Source: Phytoactinopolyspora mesophila
Lineage (GTDB): Bacteria > Actinomycetota > Actinomycetes > Jiangellales > Jiangellaceae
Length of the DNA: 64,000 nt
Reading direction: 5' to 3'
Assembly: GCF_010122465.1 (NCBI RefSeq)
Contig: NZ_WLZY01000007.1
Location: 36,924-100,923 of the forward strand
Below are positions 26,824 to 37,012 of this stretch, piece by piece. The translations under genes were made by a program, and so were the position numbers. The stretch's first letter is position 1, and every line of letters starts with the position of its first letter. The notes under the pieces were generated by a model that worked only from the letters and a program-made list of their open reading frames with translations, was not told the DNA's origin and did not search any database.

Positions 26824-26990
26824 CCGGTCAGGGCTCGGGCGGGCATCGGCGAGCGAGGAACAAGCGAGTCCGCGGGCAGACCCTTGCTCCCCCAGCCGAG
26901 CCGACGAACCACCCACACAGCGTGCATCCAGCACCACCGGTCAGGGCTCGGGCGGGCATCGGCGAGCGAGGAACAAGCGAGTCCGCGGGC
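26824..26990. repeat. 54-bp perfect direct repeat (two copies)
   Basis: The same 54 bases occur at 26824-26877 and 26937-26990, 113 bp apart. The core includes GCGGGCATCGGCGAGCGAGG and ends GTCCGCGGGC. The second copy forms the loop of the long hairpin at 26915-27020; the first has no flanking stem. A related core lies inside the hairpin at 36876-36968. Confidence 0.9.
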
Positions 26991-27020
26991 GGGACCGGTG
27001 GTGCTGGATGCACGCTGTGT
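26915..27020. repeat. 27-bp perfect inverted repeat between lexA and dinG
   Basis: The 27 bases at 26915-26941 are the exact reverse complement of 26994-27020, enclosing a 52-base loop. It lies 2 bases beyond the dinG stop and 105 beyond lexA, so it could terminate both convergent genes. The stem is far longer than a terminator needs. Confidence 0.9.
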
Positions 27021-27021
27021 T

Positions 27022-29001
27022 CTAACCGGAGTTCAAGCGGCTCAGCGCCCCTGTCACGACACTACGATCCGCCGTGAACCACATGGGGGGCAACGATGCC
27101 CGTAGGTAGCTGCCGTAGCGCGCGGTCACCAGTCGTGGGTCGAGTACGGCAACGACACCACGGTCCGTTGATCGGCGGATCAGGCGCCCCGATCCCTGTG
27201 CGAGAAGCAACGCGGCGTGGTTGGCCGCCACGGTCATGAACCCGTTGCCTCCATTCTTCTCCACCCACCGTTGGCGGGCTGAGCTGAGCGGTTCGTCGGG
27301 TCGTGGGAACGGTATGCGGTCGATCACGACCAGATGGCACGCATCGCCCGGCACGTCAACGCCTTGCCACAGCGACAACGTGCCGAACAGGCTGGAGCTG
27401 GTGTCCTCGGTGAACTGACGGATCAGCGTCGGCACAATGTCCTCGCCTTGGCACAGGATGGACATCTTCGGCAGACGTTCGCGCACCGCGGCCGCTGCTT
27501 CCTCCGCCGCCCGGCGTGAGGAGAACAATCCCAGAGTTCGCCCTCCGGCCGCTGACACCAGCTCGACGAGCGCGTCCACCGCTTCTGGCCGAAGCCCGTC
27601 CCGGCCTGGTGGTGGAAGGTCGCGTGCGACGTAGAGGATGGCCTGCTGGGCGTAGTCGAACGGCGAGCCAACGTCCAGTCCCCGCCATCGTGGTGCCTTC
27701 TCACCGGTCAGTCCGAACGCTCCGGCGGCGGCGTCGAACGACCCGCCGAGTTCGAGTGTCGCGGATGTCGCCACGACCGTTGTCTCGCCGAAGAGCTTCT
27801 CCCGCAGAAGTCCAGCCACTGACAACGGCGCCACTCGAAGTATCCGCCCGCCTCGCTCGCGTTCTTCGATCCACACCACGTCATGTTCGTTGTCGGCCAC
27901 CATCCGCTCTGCGGTGGCGAAGATGTCGTCCACCATCGTCTTCGCAGCTCGACGGGCCGCCTCGACGTCTGGCTCACGGTCCTGGCCGGATCCGCTGCCG
28001 GTGAACCCCGAGGCGACGGCTCGCGCGGCGTCGCGCACGTCGACCAGCGCGGCCCGGAGACGGTCGGGCAGCTCGTCCACCCGGCCAGGTGGTGCCTCGT
28101 CGAGCGCTTGGCGCAGCCGCTCCCCGGTCAGTCTCAGCTCTCCCGCATCCCCTTCACCGACGTGCGACCTGCTGCGGGTCGCAGCCCGATCTATCACGCC
28201 CGGCCACAAGTCGGCGGCCGCGACGCTGGTCACGCGGGCAGCAAGCTCGTGCCCCTCGTCGACGATGGCGACATCGTGTTCGGGAAGCACCGGCACGCCT
28301 TCAAGAGCGTTGATCGCCAGCAACGCGTGGTTTGTCACGACGATGTCGGCGTCGCTGGCCCGATGCCGCGCCCGTTCGGCGAAGCACTCCGTGCCGTACG
28401 GACAACGGGTCGCGCCCAGGCATTCGCGCGCGTTGACCGAAACCTGTGCCCAGGCACGGTCGCTGACGCCCGGTTCGAGGCGGTCGCGGTCACCGGTAGC
28501 ACCCAGTTCGGCCTGTTCTTCAGCCCATTCCCGGACCCGGACGACGTCGGCGCCGAGCGAGCCGCTGACCATGTCCTCGGCCGCGACCAGCTCACCTTGG
28601 TCGTCCGGCGCTCCGTCGCGAACGCGGTGCAGACACGCGTAGTTGGCACGGCCCTTCAACGTGGCCCACTTCGGCTTTCGCCCGATCACCGGCTCGGCCG
28701 CGTCGGCCAGCAGTGGAAGATCACGGTCGACCAGTTGAGCTTGGAGCGCCAGCGTGGCGGTGGCGACGATCACCGGCTCATCAGTCGTGACCGAATGCAG
28801 CAGAGCCGGCACCAGATACGCCAACGACTTCCCGGTGCCGGTGCCGGCCTGGACCAACAGGTGTTCCCGGGTTCCGATGGCCGAATCGACGGCCTCGGCC
28901 ATCTCGAGCTGTCCTGGGCGATGCGTACCGCCGAGGTGTTCGACAACTGCGGTGAGCAGTTCCTTCGGACTCATGTCGGCCACGGAAGACTGCTCGCTCA
29001 T
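27022..29001 (-). CDS. dinG: DinG-family ATP-dependent DNA helicase
   Basis: Superfamily 2 helicase of the DinG/XPD group. The ~659-residue product has Walker A QAGTGTGKSLAYLVPALLHS, a DEGH box in VAIVDEGHELAARV, four cysteines suited to an iron-sulfur cluster (one in YACLHR, then ECLGATRCPYGTEC), TLSLWQGVDVPGD and the late motif QGSGRLIRRSTDRG. Role in unwinding D-loops, R-loops or damaged DNA is inferred from the family. The ATG at 29001 is the best start though its ribosome site is weak. Divergent from the peptidase gene by 68 bases. The lexA neighbour fits a repair role, but I see no LexA box before it. Confidence 0.9.
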   Translation of the reverse strand: MSEQSSVADMSPKELLTAVVEHLGGTHRPGQLEMAEAVDSAIGTREHLLVQAGTGTGKSLAYLVPALLHSVTTDEPVIVATATLALQAQLVDRDLPLLADAAEPVIGRKPKWATLKGRANYACLHRVRDGAPDDQGELVAAEDMVSGSLGADVVRVREWAEEQAELGATGDRDRLEPGVSDRAWAQVSVNARECLGATRCPYGTECFAERARHRASDADIVVTNHALLAINALEGVPVLPEHDVAIVDEGHELAARVTSVAAADLWPGVIDRAATRSRSHVGEGDAGELRLTGERLRQALDEAPPGRVDELPDRLRAALVDVRDAARAVASGFTGSGSGQDREPDVEAARRAAKTMVDDIFATAERMVADNEHDVVWIEERERGGRILRVAPLSVAGLLREKLFGETTVVATSATLELGGSFDAAAGAFGLTGEKAPRWRGLDVGSPFDYAQQAILYVARDLPPPGRDGLRPEAVDALVELVSAAGGRTLGLFSSRRAAEEAAAAVRERLPKMSILCQGEDIVPTLIRQFTEDTSSSLFGTLSLWQGVDVPGDACHLVVIDRIPFPRPDEPLSSARQRWVEKNGGNGFMTVAANHAALLLAQGSGRLIRRSTDRGVVAVLDPRLVTARYGSYLRASLPPMWFTADRSVVTGALSRLNSG

Positions 29002-29069
29002 CCTGGCGAGGCTACACCGCCGCCGCGCCCGCTCTCGAGCATGGCAGGCGCACATGATGGAATCGAGTC

Positions 29070-30914
29070 ATGAGCTATGACGCCGTACCGTTGATCCCCC
29101 GCGATGTCTTGTTCGGCAACCCCGAACGGATGTCTCCGAGCTTGTCCCCAGACGGCACCCGGCTTGGATTCGTGGCACCACTCGACGGCGTTCTCAACGT
29201 CTGGGTTGGACCCGCCGATGACCCCGCCGCGGCCCGGCCGGTGACGTTCGACCAGGACCGCGGCATCCGGGTCTACGATTTCTGCCACGACGACAAAACC
29301 CTCGTCTATTTGCAAGACACCGACGGTGACGAAGACTGGCGGCTCTACGCGCTGGATCTGGAAAGCGGTGAGTCGCAGCTCGTCACACCCCAGACGGGCG
29401 TGACAGCTGGGATTCTGGCTCACAATAGGTGGCACCCGAACACCATGCTGGTTGCGCTCAACGCCGACAATCCCGCGCTGCACGACATCTACCGTCTCGA
29501 TCTTGCCACCCGCCAGATCGAGAAGATCGAGACGAATCCCGGATACGCCGCGTGGATGGTCGACTCCGACCTGCAAGTCCGTGGCGGCATCGCCATGACA
29601 GAAGACGGCGGCGCTGTAACCTATCTTCGCAACCTGGAGACAGGCGCCGACGAGCCGTGGATGGAGATCGGCCCAGACGACGTCGCCTCCACCGGCGTCT
29701 TCAGTTTCAGCCGCGACGGCAAGTCCGCGTTGGTGCTCTCCAGCATCGGTGTCAACGCCTCCCGCCTGCTTCGCGTCGATCTCTCGACAGGCGAGCAATC
29801 CGTGCTGGCCGAAGATGAGTCCTACGACGTAGGCGGCATAGCCCTGAACCCTGAGACACTCGAGCCACAGGGCGTCACGTTCATCAAGGAGCGCAAAGTC
29901 TGGGTCCATCTCGACCCCGAGTTCGGCGCGGAAGTGGACCATCTCCGCTCTCAGCTGCGAGGCGAGATCGGAATCAGCCGGGCCGTGCGGGACGACCGAC
30001 GTTGGATGGTGCACGACGTGCTGTCCGACGGCCCGGTCCGGTACTACGTGTACGACCTCGACACCCGCGAACTGACGTACTTGTTCTCGCACCGGCCCGA
30101 GCTCGAGGAGTACGAGCTCTCCGAGATGGAGCCGTTCAGCTACACGACGCGGGACGGCCTGACGGTCCATGGCTACTTGAGCTTCCCGGCCGGAGTCGAG
30201 CGCAAAGACCTGCCAGCGGTCCTCAACGTGCACGGCGGCCCGTGGGCGCGAGACACCTGGGGGTACCACCCGGAGGCGCAATGGCTGACCAACCGCGGTT
30301 ATGTCTGCGTCCAGATCAACTTCCGCGGTTCCACCGGATACGGCAAGGCCTTCGGCAACGCCGGCAACAAACAGTGGGCCAAGGCGATGCACACCGACCT
30401 GCTCGACGCCATCGATTACCTCGTAGGCAAGGGGTGGATCGACCGCCAGCGCGTGGGCATCTACGGCGGCTCCTACGGCGGGTACGCAGCGCTGGTCGGA
30501 GCCGCGTTCACTCCGGATGTGTTCCGTTGCGCGGTCGACCTCGTCGGCCCGTCCAACCTGCTGACGCTCCTGACCTCTATTCCCGAGTACTGGAAGCCGC
30601 AGATCGCCTTCATGTACTCGCGAGTGGGAAATCCCGAGACCGAGAAGGACTTTCTCTGGGAAGCGTCGCCGCTCTCCCGGGTGGATGACATCCGCATTCC
30701 GATCTTGGTCGCGCAAGGTAAGAACGATCCCCGGGTGAAAGAGGCCGAGGCCGAGCAGATTGTCAACGCGCTGATCGACAAAGGTATCGACCACGAGTAC
30801 CTGCTATTCGAGGACGAAGGCCACGGTTTGGCCAAGCCGGAGAACCGGGAGCGCTTCTACGCCGTTGCCGAGGCTTTCCTCGCCCAACACCTCGGCGGCC
30901 GCTCGGCAAACTAG
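29070..30914 (+). CDS. S9-family peptidase (prolyl oligopeptidase/acylaminoacyl peptidase type)
   Basis: Cytoplasmic serine peptidase that cleaves short peptides. The 614-residue product has an N-terminal beta-propeller (repeats such as LSPDGTRLGFVAPLDGVLNV) and a C-terminal alpha/beta-hydrolase domain. The nucleophile is Ser468 in GGSYGGYAALVG; the likely Asp is in AQGKNDPRV and the His in FEDEGHGLAKPENR. HGGPWARD forms the oxyanion area. No signal peptide. A strong terminator hairpin follows 10 bases after the stop. Confidence 0.92.
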   Translation: MSYDAVPLIPRDVLFGNPERMSPSLSPDGTRLGFVAPLDGVLNVWVGPADDPAAARPVTFDQDRGIRVYDFCHDDKTLVYLQDTDGDEDWRLYALDLESGESQLVTPQTGVTAGILAHNRWHPNTMLVALNADNPALHDIYRLDLATRQIEKIETNPGYAAWMVDSDLQVRGGIAMTEDGGAVTYLRNLETGADEPWMEIGPDDVASTGVFSFSRDGKSALVLSSIGVNASRLLRVDLSTGEQSVLAEDESYDVGGIALNPETLEPQGVTFIKERKVWVHLDPEFGAEVDHLRSQLRGEIGISRAVRDDRRWMVHDVLSDGPVRYYVYDLDTRELTYLFSHRPELEEYELSEMEPFSYTTRDGLTVHGYLSFPAGVERKDLPAVLNVHGGPWARDTWGYHPEAQWLTNRGYVCVQINFRGSTGYGKAFGNAGNKQWAKAMHTDLLDAIDYLVGKGWIDRQRVGIYGGSYGGYAALVGAAFTPDVFRCAVDLVGPSNLLTLLTSIPEYWKPQIAFMYSRVGNPETEKDFLWEASPLSRVDDIRIPILVAQGKNDPRVKEAEAEQIVNALIDKGIDHEYLLFEDEGHGLAKPENRERFYAVAEAFLAQHLGGRSAN

Positions 30915-30924
30915 TGTCACGGAC

Positions 30925-30959
30925 CGGGAGCCCGCGACACTGGGTGTCGCGGGCTCCCG
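30925..30959. terminator. 16-bp perfect terminator hairpin
   Basis: CGGGAGCCCGCGACAC at 30925-30940 pairs perfectly with 30944-30959 across a 3-base loop. It lies between the ends of the convergent peptidase and hflX genes and probably serves both. Confidence 0.9.
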
Positions 30960-31060
30960 CAATCCGGCACACGAGCTCGGTCCGCTGTGTCACCTGATCG
31001 TCGGCCGTGGAAAGGCTCACCCGACAACCGGCTTTCAGGTGACGACCGGACAGCCAAACG

Positions 31061-32578
<1,518 letters not shown>

Positions 32579-32774
32579 GCTCCTTCTTCCGCCCCGTGAC
32601 CGGGGCTGTCTCTCAACCAGCTTACTCGTGGTTCAACACAGAAACGGCGCCCGCGCATCCCCGGTTTCAAGGATGCCACGGGCGCCGCCGGGGATCATCT
32701 GAGTTTTGAAGGTCTTGCGACCACTCACCTCATAGCTCCCGTCAAGCCGGATCTTCAACCACGGAGGTGAATTC

Positions 32775-32933
32775 TCATCGTGTTCTGTGACCCGCCGACG
32801 CGGCCAGGCGAAGCGCGGACACACTTCGAGCGGACACGGCCCGTCTGCCCCTCCGCCCGGCCGCACGCCGGCGGGAGCGCAAGGCCGCCGCCCTCAGCAC
32901 AAGTTCACGACGCTCGGTTTCGATGCTCGCCAT
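32775..32933 (-). CDS. Possible small basic protein, 52 residues
   Basis: The frame begins MASIETERRELVLRAAALRS, becomes Arg/Ala/Ser-rich and ends SAGHRTR. The ATG at 32933 has a good AGGTG site 5 bases upstream, which is the main support. I do not recognise a family. Arginine-rich frames often arise by chance in high-GC DNA, so it may not be real. A second frame (ending at 32633) overlaps its end on the same strand and reads HDENSPPWLKIRLDGSYEVS, so a frameshifted longer gene is another possibility. Confidence 0.3.
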   Translation of the reverse strand: MASIETERRELVLRAAALRSRRRAAGRRGRRAVSARSVSALRLAASAGHRTR

Positions 32934-33081
32934 CCCGTCACCTCTCCAACCATGGTGGCCGTCCCCCGCGGATGGCCACCACTGACGACGATATGTGGCG
33001 ATCACGAGCATGTAGTCAGCCCGTAGTCGCCCTTCGCCGTCGTTCTATAGGAGGAGACGTCCCGGACACCCATCAGGATTC

Positions 33082-33097
33082 TGTGACGTGCGTCACA
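33082..33097. promoter_or_regulatory. CRP/GlxR-type palindrome
   Basis: TGTGACGTGCGTCACA is a perfect TGTGA-N6-TCACA site, the consensus for cAMP-receptor-type regulators. It lies 40 bases beyond the dapF stop and about 150 before the doubtful small frame, about 500 before hflX. Its target is unclear. Confidence 0.5.
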
Positions 33098-33136
33098 CGC
33101 TCTTGCTCGAGCGTCATTCGGGGTTCCAGCGCCTGG

Positions 33137-34108
33137 TCACAGCACAATCGAGCCGCGTGCACCCAGCTCGGCCGGACCAGTCAGCAACAGCTCACCGTCC
33201 GCGCGCTCGGTCACCCTCAACCGGCCACCTGGCACGTCGACGGTGTATGCGGCCCCGGTAGCACCGTCGCGGCGCATCGCCGCCCACGCGGCCGCGCACA
33301 CCCCGGTGCCGCACGACCGCGTCTCCCCCACACCCCGCTCCCAGACGCGTAGCGCAATGTGCCGTTCGGCGCGATCAACCACGAACTCCACGTTGGCTCC
33401 GTCGGGGAAAACCGGCTCCGGGCTCAACGTCGGGACGGTGGTCAGCATGCCCAGATCGGCAAGGGCACCGATCTCGGTGACCGGGAGGCCCGGCGCCGCC
33501 GGATCCGGCACGTCGGCACGGTCCGCGTCCTCGCCACTGCCAGTGCGGTTCACACCGTCGAGGTGATCGAGGAACACGACGGCGTGCGGGTTCGGCACCG
33601 CCACCGCCGTCGCCGGCCAGCTGCGATCATTCATGCCGACGGTGACCTCCGGCCAGCGGTGGCCGCTGTCGAGTTCCGGTGCCCCGGCACCAGTCATCTC
33701 CCTCGCCGTGCCCATCTCGACGGTGTACTGCCCGTCAGGTTCCGCGTGCACGATCCGGGCGCCTCCGCGGGTTGCCAGAGTCAGCGAGCTGCCGTCGGCG
33801 AAACCGTGCTCGAAGAGGTACTTCGCCATGACCCGCACCCCGTTGCCACACATTTCCGCCACGGTGCCGTCGGCGTTGCGGTAATCCATGAACCACTCGG
33901 CGGCATCGGCTTGATCCTCGGCCTCCGGGACGTCAACCGTACGGACGATCCGGATCAGGCCGTCCCCGCCGATCCCGGAGTATCGGTCGGTCAGGCGCCG
34001 GACCGTCTGCCCGCCCAGATACTGCCCCACGGTGCCGTCCGGGTCGGGCAGCAAGATGAAGTCGTTCTCGGTGCCATGCCCTTTGATGAACTCAGCTCGC
34101 GTACTCAT
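33137..34108 (-). CDS. dapF: DapF, diaminopimelate epimerase
   Basis: Cofactor-free racemase that converts LL- to meso-diaminopimelate for lysine and peptidoglycan. The 323-residue product has the two catalytic cysteine motifs, EMCGNGVRVMAKYL and GETRSCGTGVCAAA. FIKGHGTENDFILL near the start fits the substrate-binding N-terminus. I take the ATG at 34108; an ATG at 34117 adds three residues. Next upstream is miaA, 78 bases away, in the usual actinobacterial order. Confidence 0.96.
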   Translation of the reverse strand: MSTRAEFIKGHGTENDFILLPDPDGTVGQYLGGQTVRRLTDRYSGIGGDGLIRIVRTVDVPEAEDQADAAEWFMDYRNADGTVAEMCGNGVRVMAKYLFEHGFADGSSLTLATRGGARIVHAEPDGQYTVEMGTAREMTGAGAPELDSGHRWPEVTVGMNDRSWPATAVAVPNPHAVVFLDHLDGVNRTGSGEDADRADVPDPAAPGLPVTEIGALADLGMLTTVPTLSPEPVFPDGANVEFVVDRAERHIALRVWERGVGETRSCGTGVCAAAWAAMRRDGATGAAYTVDVPGGRLRVTERADGELLLTGPAELGARGSIVL

Positions 34109-34186
34109 CTCATCCATTCTCAGCGGGTGCCGCCACCGACGGCACCGCACCCCGCTCGGGATCCCCTATACGCCGCCGCGACGCGC

Positions 34187-35149
34187 TCAACGGCCATGTA
34201 CATCATGTACCCGATCCGCGGCCGTTGAGCACACAGATCCGGTCTCGGCGATCGCGCGTTCGGTGCGGTCCTCGGCGTCAAAGGGAACCCAGCTGATCCG
34301 CTCGTCCTTCCGGAACCACGAGTCTTGTCGCCGCGCGAAGCGGCGAGTGGCTCGGATGACCTCTTCGCGGGCCTCGTCCTCGCTGCGTTCACCGGCCAGG
34401 AATTCGAGCACCTGCGCGTATCCGAGCGCGCGGCTGGCAGTACGGCCGGCTTCCAACCCTTGCGCCCGAAGTGCCCGCACCTCATCCACCAGCCCCGCCG
34501 CCCACATCGCGTGTACTCGCTGCTCGATGCGCTGGTCCAATACCGGTCTCGGCACATCCAGCCCGATCTGCGCCACGTGGTCGAACGCATAGCGACGAGG
34601 TGGGAGCGCCGCCGCGAACGGACGGCCGGTGAGTTCGATGACCTCCAGCGCACGCACTATCCGCCGGCCGTTGCTCGGCAGGATGGCCTCTGCCGCAGCC
34701 GGATCGCGTTCCGCCAGGCGGGCGTGCATGCGCGCCGGACCGAGCGTGGCGAGCTCGCCCTCGAGCCGTGCCCGAATCTCGTGGTCAGTGCCCGGGAACT
34801 CGAATTGGTCGAGGATCGCGCGGATGTAGAGTGCGCTGCCGCCGACGACGACCGGCACGGCACCACGCTCCCGGCAGTCGGCGATGGCCGAACGCGCCAT
34901 GGACTGGAACTCGGCGACCGTAGCCGGTTCAGTGACGTCGAGCACGTCGAGCAGGTGATGCCTGACACCACGTCGCTGGTCCGGAGGGACTTTGGCGGTG
35001 CCGATGTCCATTCCGCGATAGACCTGCATCGAATCGGCGTTGATCACCTCGCCGCCGAGATGGACAGCCAGGTCGATCGCCGTCTCACTCTTACCCGCGG
35101 CCGTGGGCCCCACGACCGCGAGGATCGGCACCTCTTCCGTTCCGTTCAC
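34187..35149 (-). CDS. miaA: MiaA, tRNA dimethylallyltransferase
   Basis: Adds a dimethylallyl group to A37 of tRNAs that read UNN codons; MiaB, encoded 11 kb away, then methylthiolates it. The product is ~320 residues with the P-loop AVVGPTAAGKSETA, INADSMQVYRGMDIGTAKVP and VVVGGSALYIRAIL, all MiaA hallmarks. The GTG at 35149 (NGTEEVPILAVVG follows) is the likely start; GGAG lies only 2-3 bases from it, so an earlier start cannot be excluded. Three hairpins separate it from ahcY upstream, so it is probably transcribed separately. Confidence 0.94.
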   Translation of the reverse strand: MNGTEEVPILAVVGPTAAGKSETAIDLAVHLGGEVINADSMQVYRGMDIGTAKVPPDQRRGVRHHLLDVLDVTEPATVAEFQSMARSAIADCRERGAVPVVVGGSALYIRAILDQFEFPGTDHEIRARLEGELATLGPARMHARLAERDPAAAEAILPSNGRRIVRALEVIELTGRPFAAALPPRRYAFDHVAQIGLDVPRPVLDQRIEQRVHAMWAAGLVDEVRALRAQGLEAGRTASRALGYAQVLEFLAGERSEDEAREEVIRATRRFARRQDSWFRKDERISWVPFDAEDRTERAIAETGSVCSTAADRVHDVHGR

Positions 35150-35174
35150 CTCTCCAGTCTCACATGCAACCACA

Positions 35175-35274
35175 TGTGGCCTGGCCAGCAATACGCTGGC
35201 CAGGCCACACATCGTGAACTCAGGCTGCGCGCGGAAGTCTTCCGCGCGCAACCAGCGTCAGCAACCTCTGACGC
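35175..35274 (-). terminator. Three consecutive hairpins after ahcY
   Basis: Reading downstream from the ahcY stop: a 7-bp stem (GCGTCAG/CTGACGC, 35255-35274), a 12-bp palindrome with a 1-base centre (35226-35250, TGCGCGCGGAAG arm), and a perfect 15-bp stem with an AATAC loop (35175-35209). Together they should stop the ahcY transcript before miaA. Confidence 0.8.
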
Positions 35275-35285
35275 ATGCCGCTAGC

Positions 35286-36770
<1,485 letters not shown>

Positions 36771-36807
36771 ATGCTCTTGCTCCTTTTAACGCGTTGGTCA
36801 GTTCCAG

Positions 36808-36835
36808 CTTATTCGCGGGTGAGGCAGCGAATAAG
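36808..36835 (-). promoter_or_regulatory. Hairpin in the ahcY leader
   Basis: CTTATTCGC (36808-36816) and GCGAATAAG (36827-36835) pair perfectly over 9 bp with a 10-base loop, 38-65 bases before the ahcY ATG. It is AT-richer than its surroundings. It does not resemble the SAH riboswitch. It could be an operator or RNA control element. Confidence 0.5.
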
Positions 36836-36875
36836 TATCGGCGTGGCACCCGGGGCGAGCGCACCCGCGAGGGCG

Positions 36876-36968
36876 CGGCAGAGATGCCGTTCATGGTGTG
36901 GCGGGCATCAGCGAGGAGGAGCCCCTGGGCGACGACGAGTCTGCTGGGCGAGAACGGCATCTCTGCCG
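36876..36968. repeat. 17-bp perfect inverted repeat between metH and ahcY
   Basis: CGGCAGAGATGCCGTTC at 36876-36892 is matched by its reverse complement at 36952-36968, with a 59-base loop. The loop contains GCGGGCATCAGCGAGGAGGA and ends GTCTGCTGGGC, related to the 54-bp repeat near 26.9 kb, although the stems differ. It lies 45 bases after the metH stop. Confidence 0.85.
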
Positions 36969-37012
36969 GGCCCGCCAACGGAACTCGCTTCCCCGCTGCC
37001 GCGTCGCTTTCA

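Larger units (their letters stand above)
32579..33136. other. Region between hflX and dapF (558 bp)
   Basis: Holds a doubtful 52-codon frame (32775-32933), a CRP-type palindrome (33082-33097), a small hairpin at 33097-33114 just after dapF, and an imperfect inverted repeat near 32646-32685 (GGCGCCCG pairs with CGGGCGCC). The hflX promoter must be here. Nothing else recognised. Confidence 0.6.

Noticed and set aside
28998..30794. 598-codon minus-strand open frame
   Set aside because: Antisense shadow of the S9 peptidase gene, which has a complete catalytic set.
32780..33352. 190-codon plus-strand frame with a GGAGGTG ribosome-like site
   Set aside because: Runs 200 bases into the end of dapF on the other strand and is Arg/Pro/His-rich with no family resemblance.
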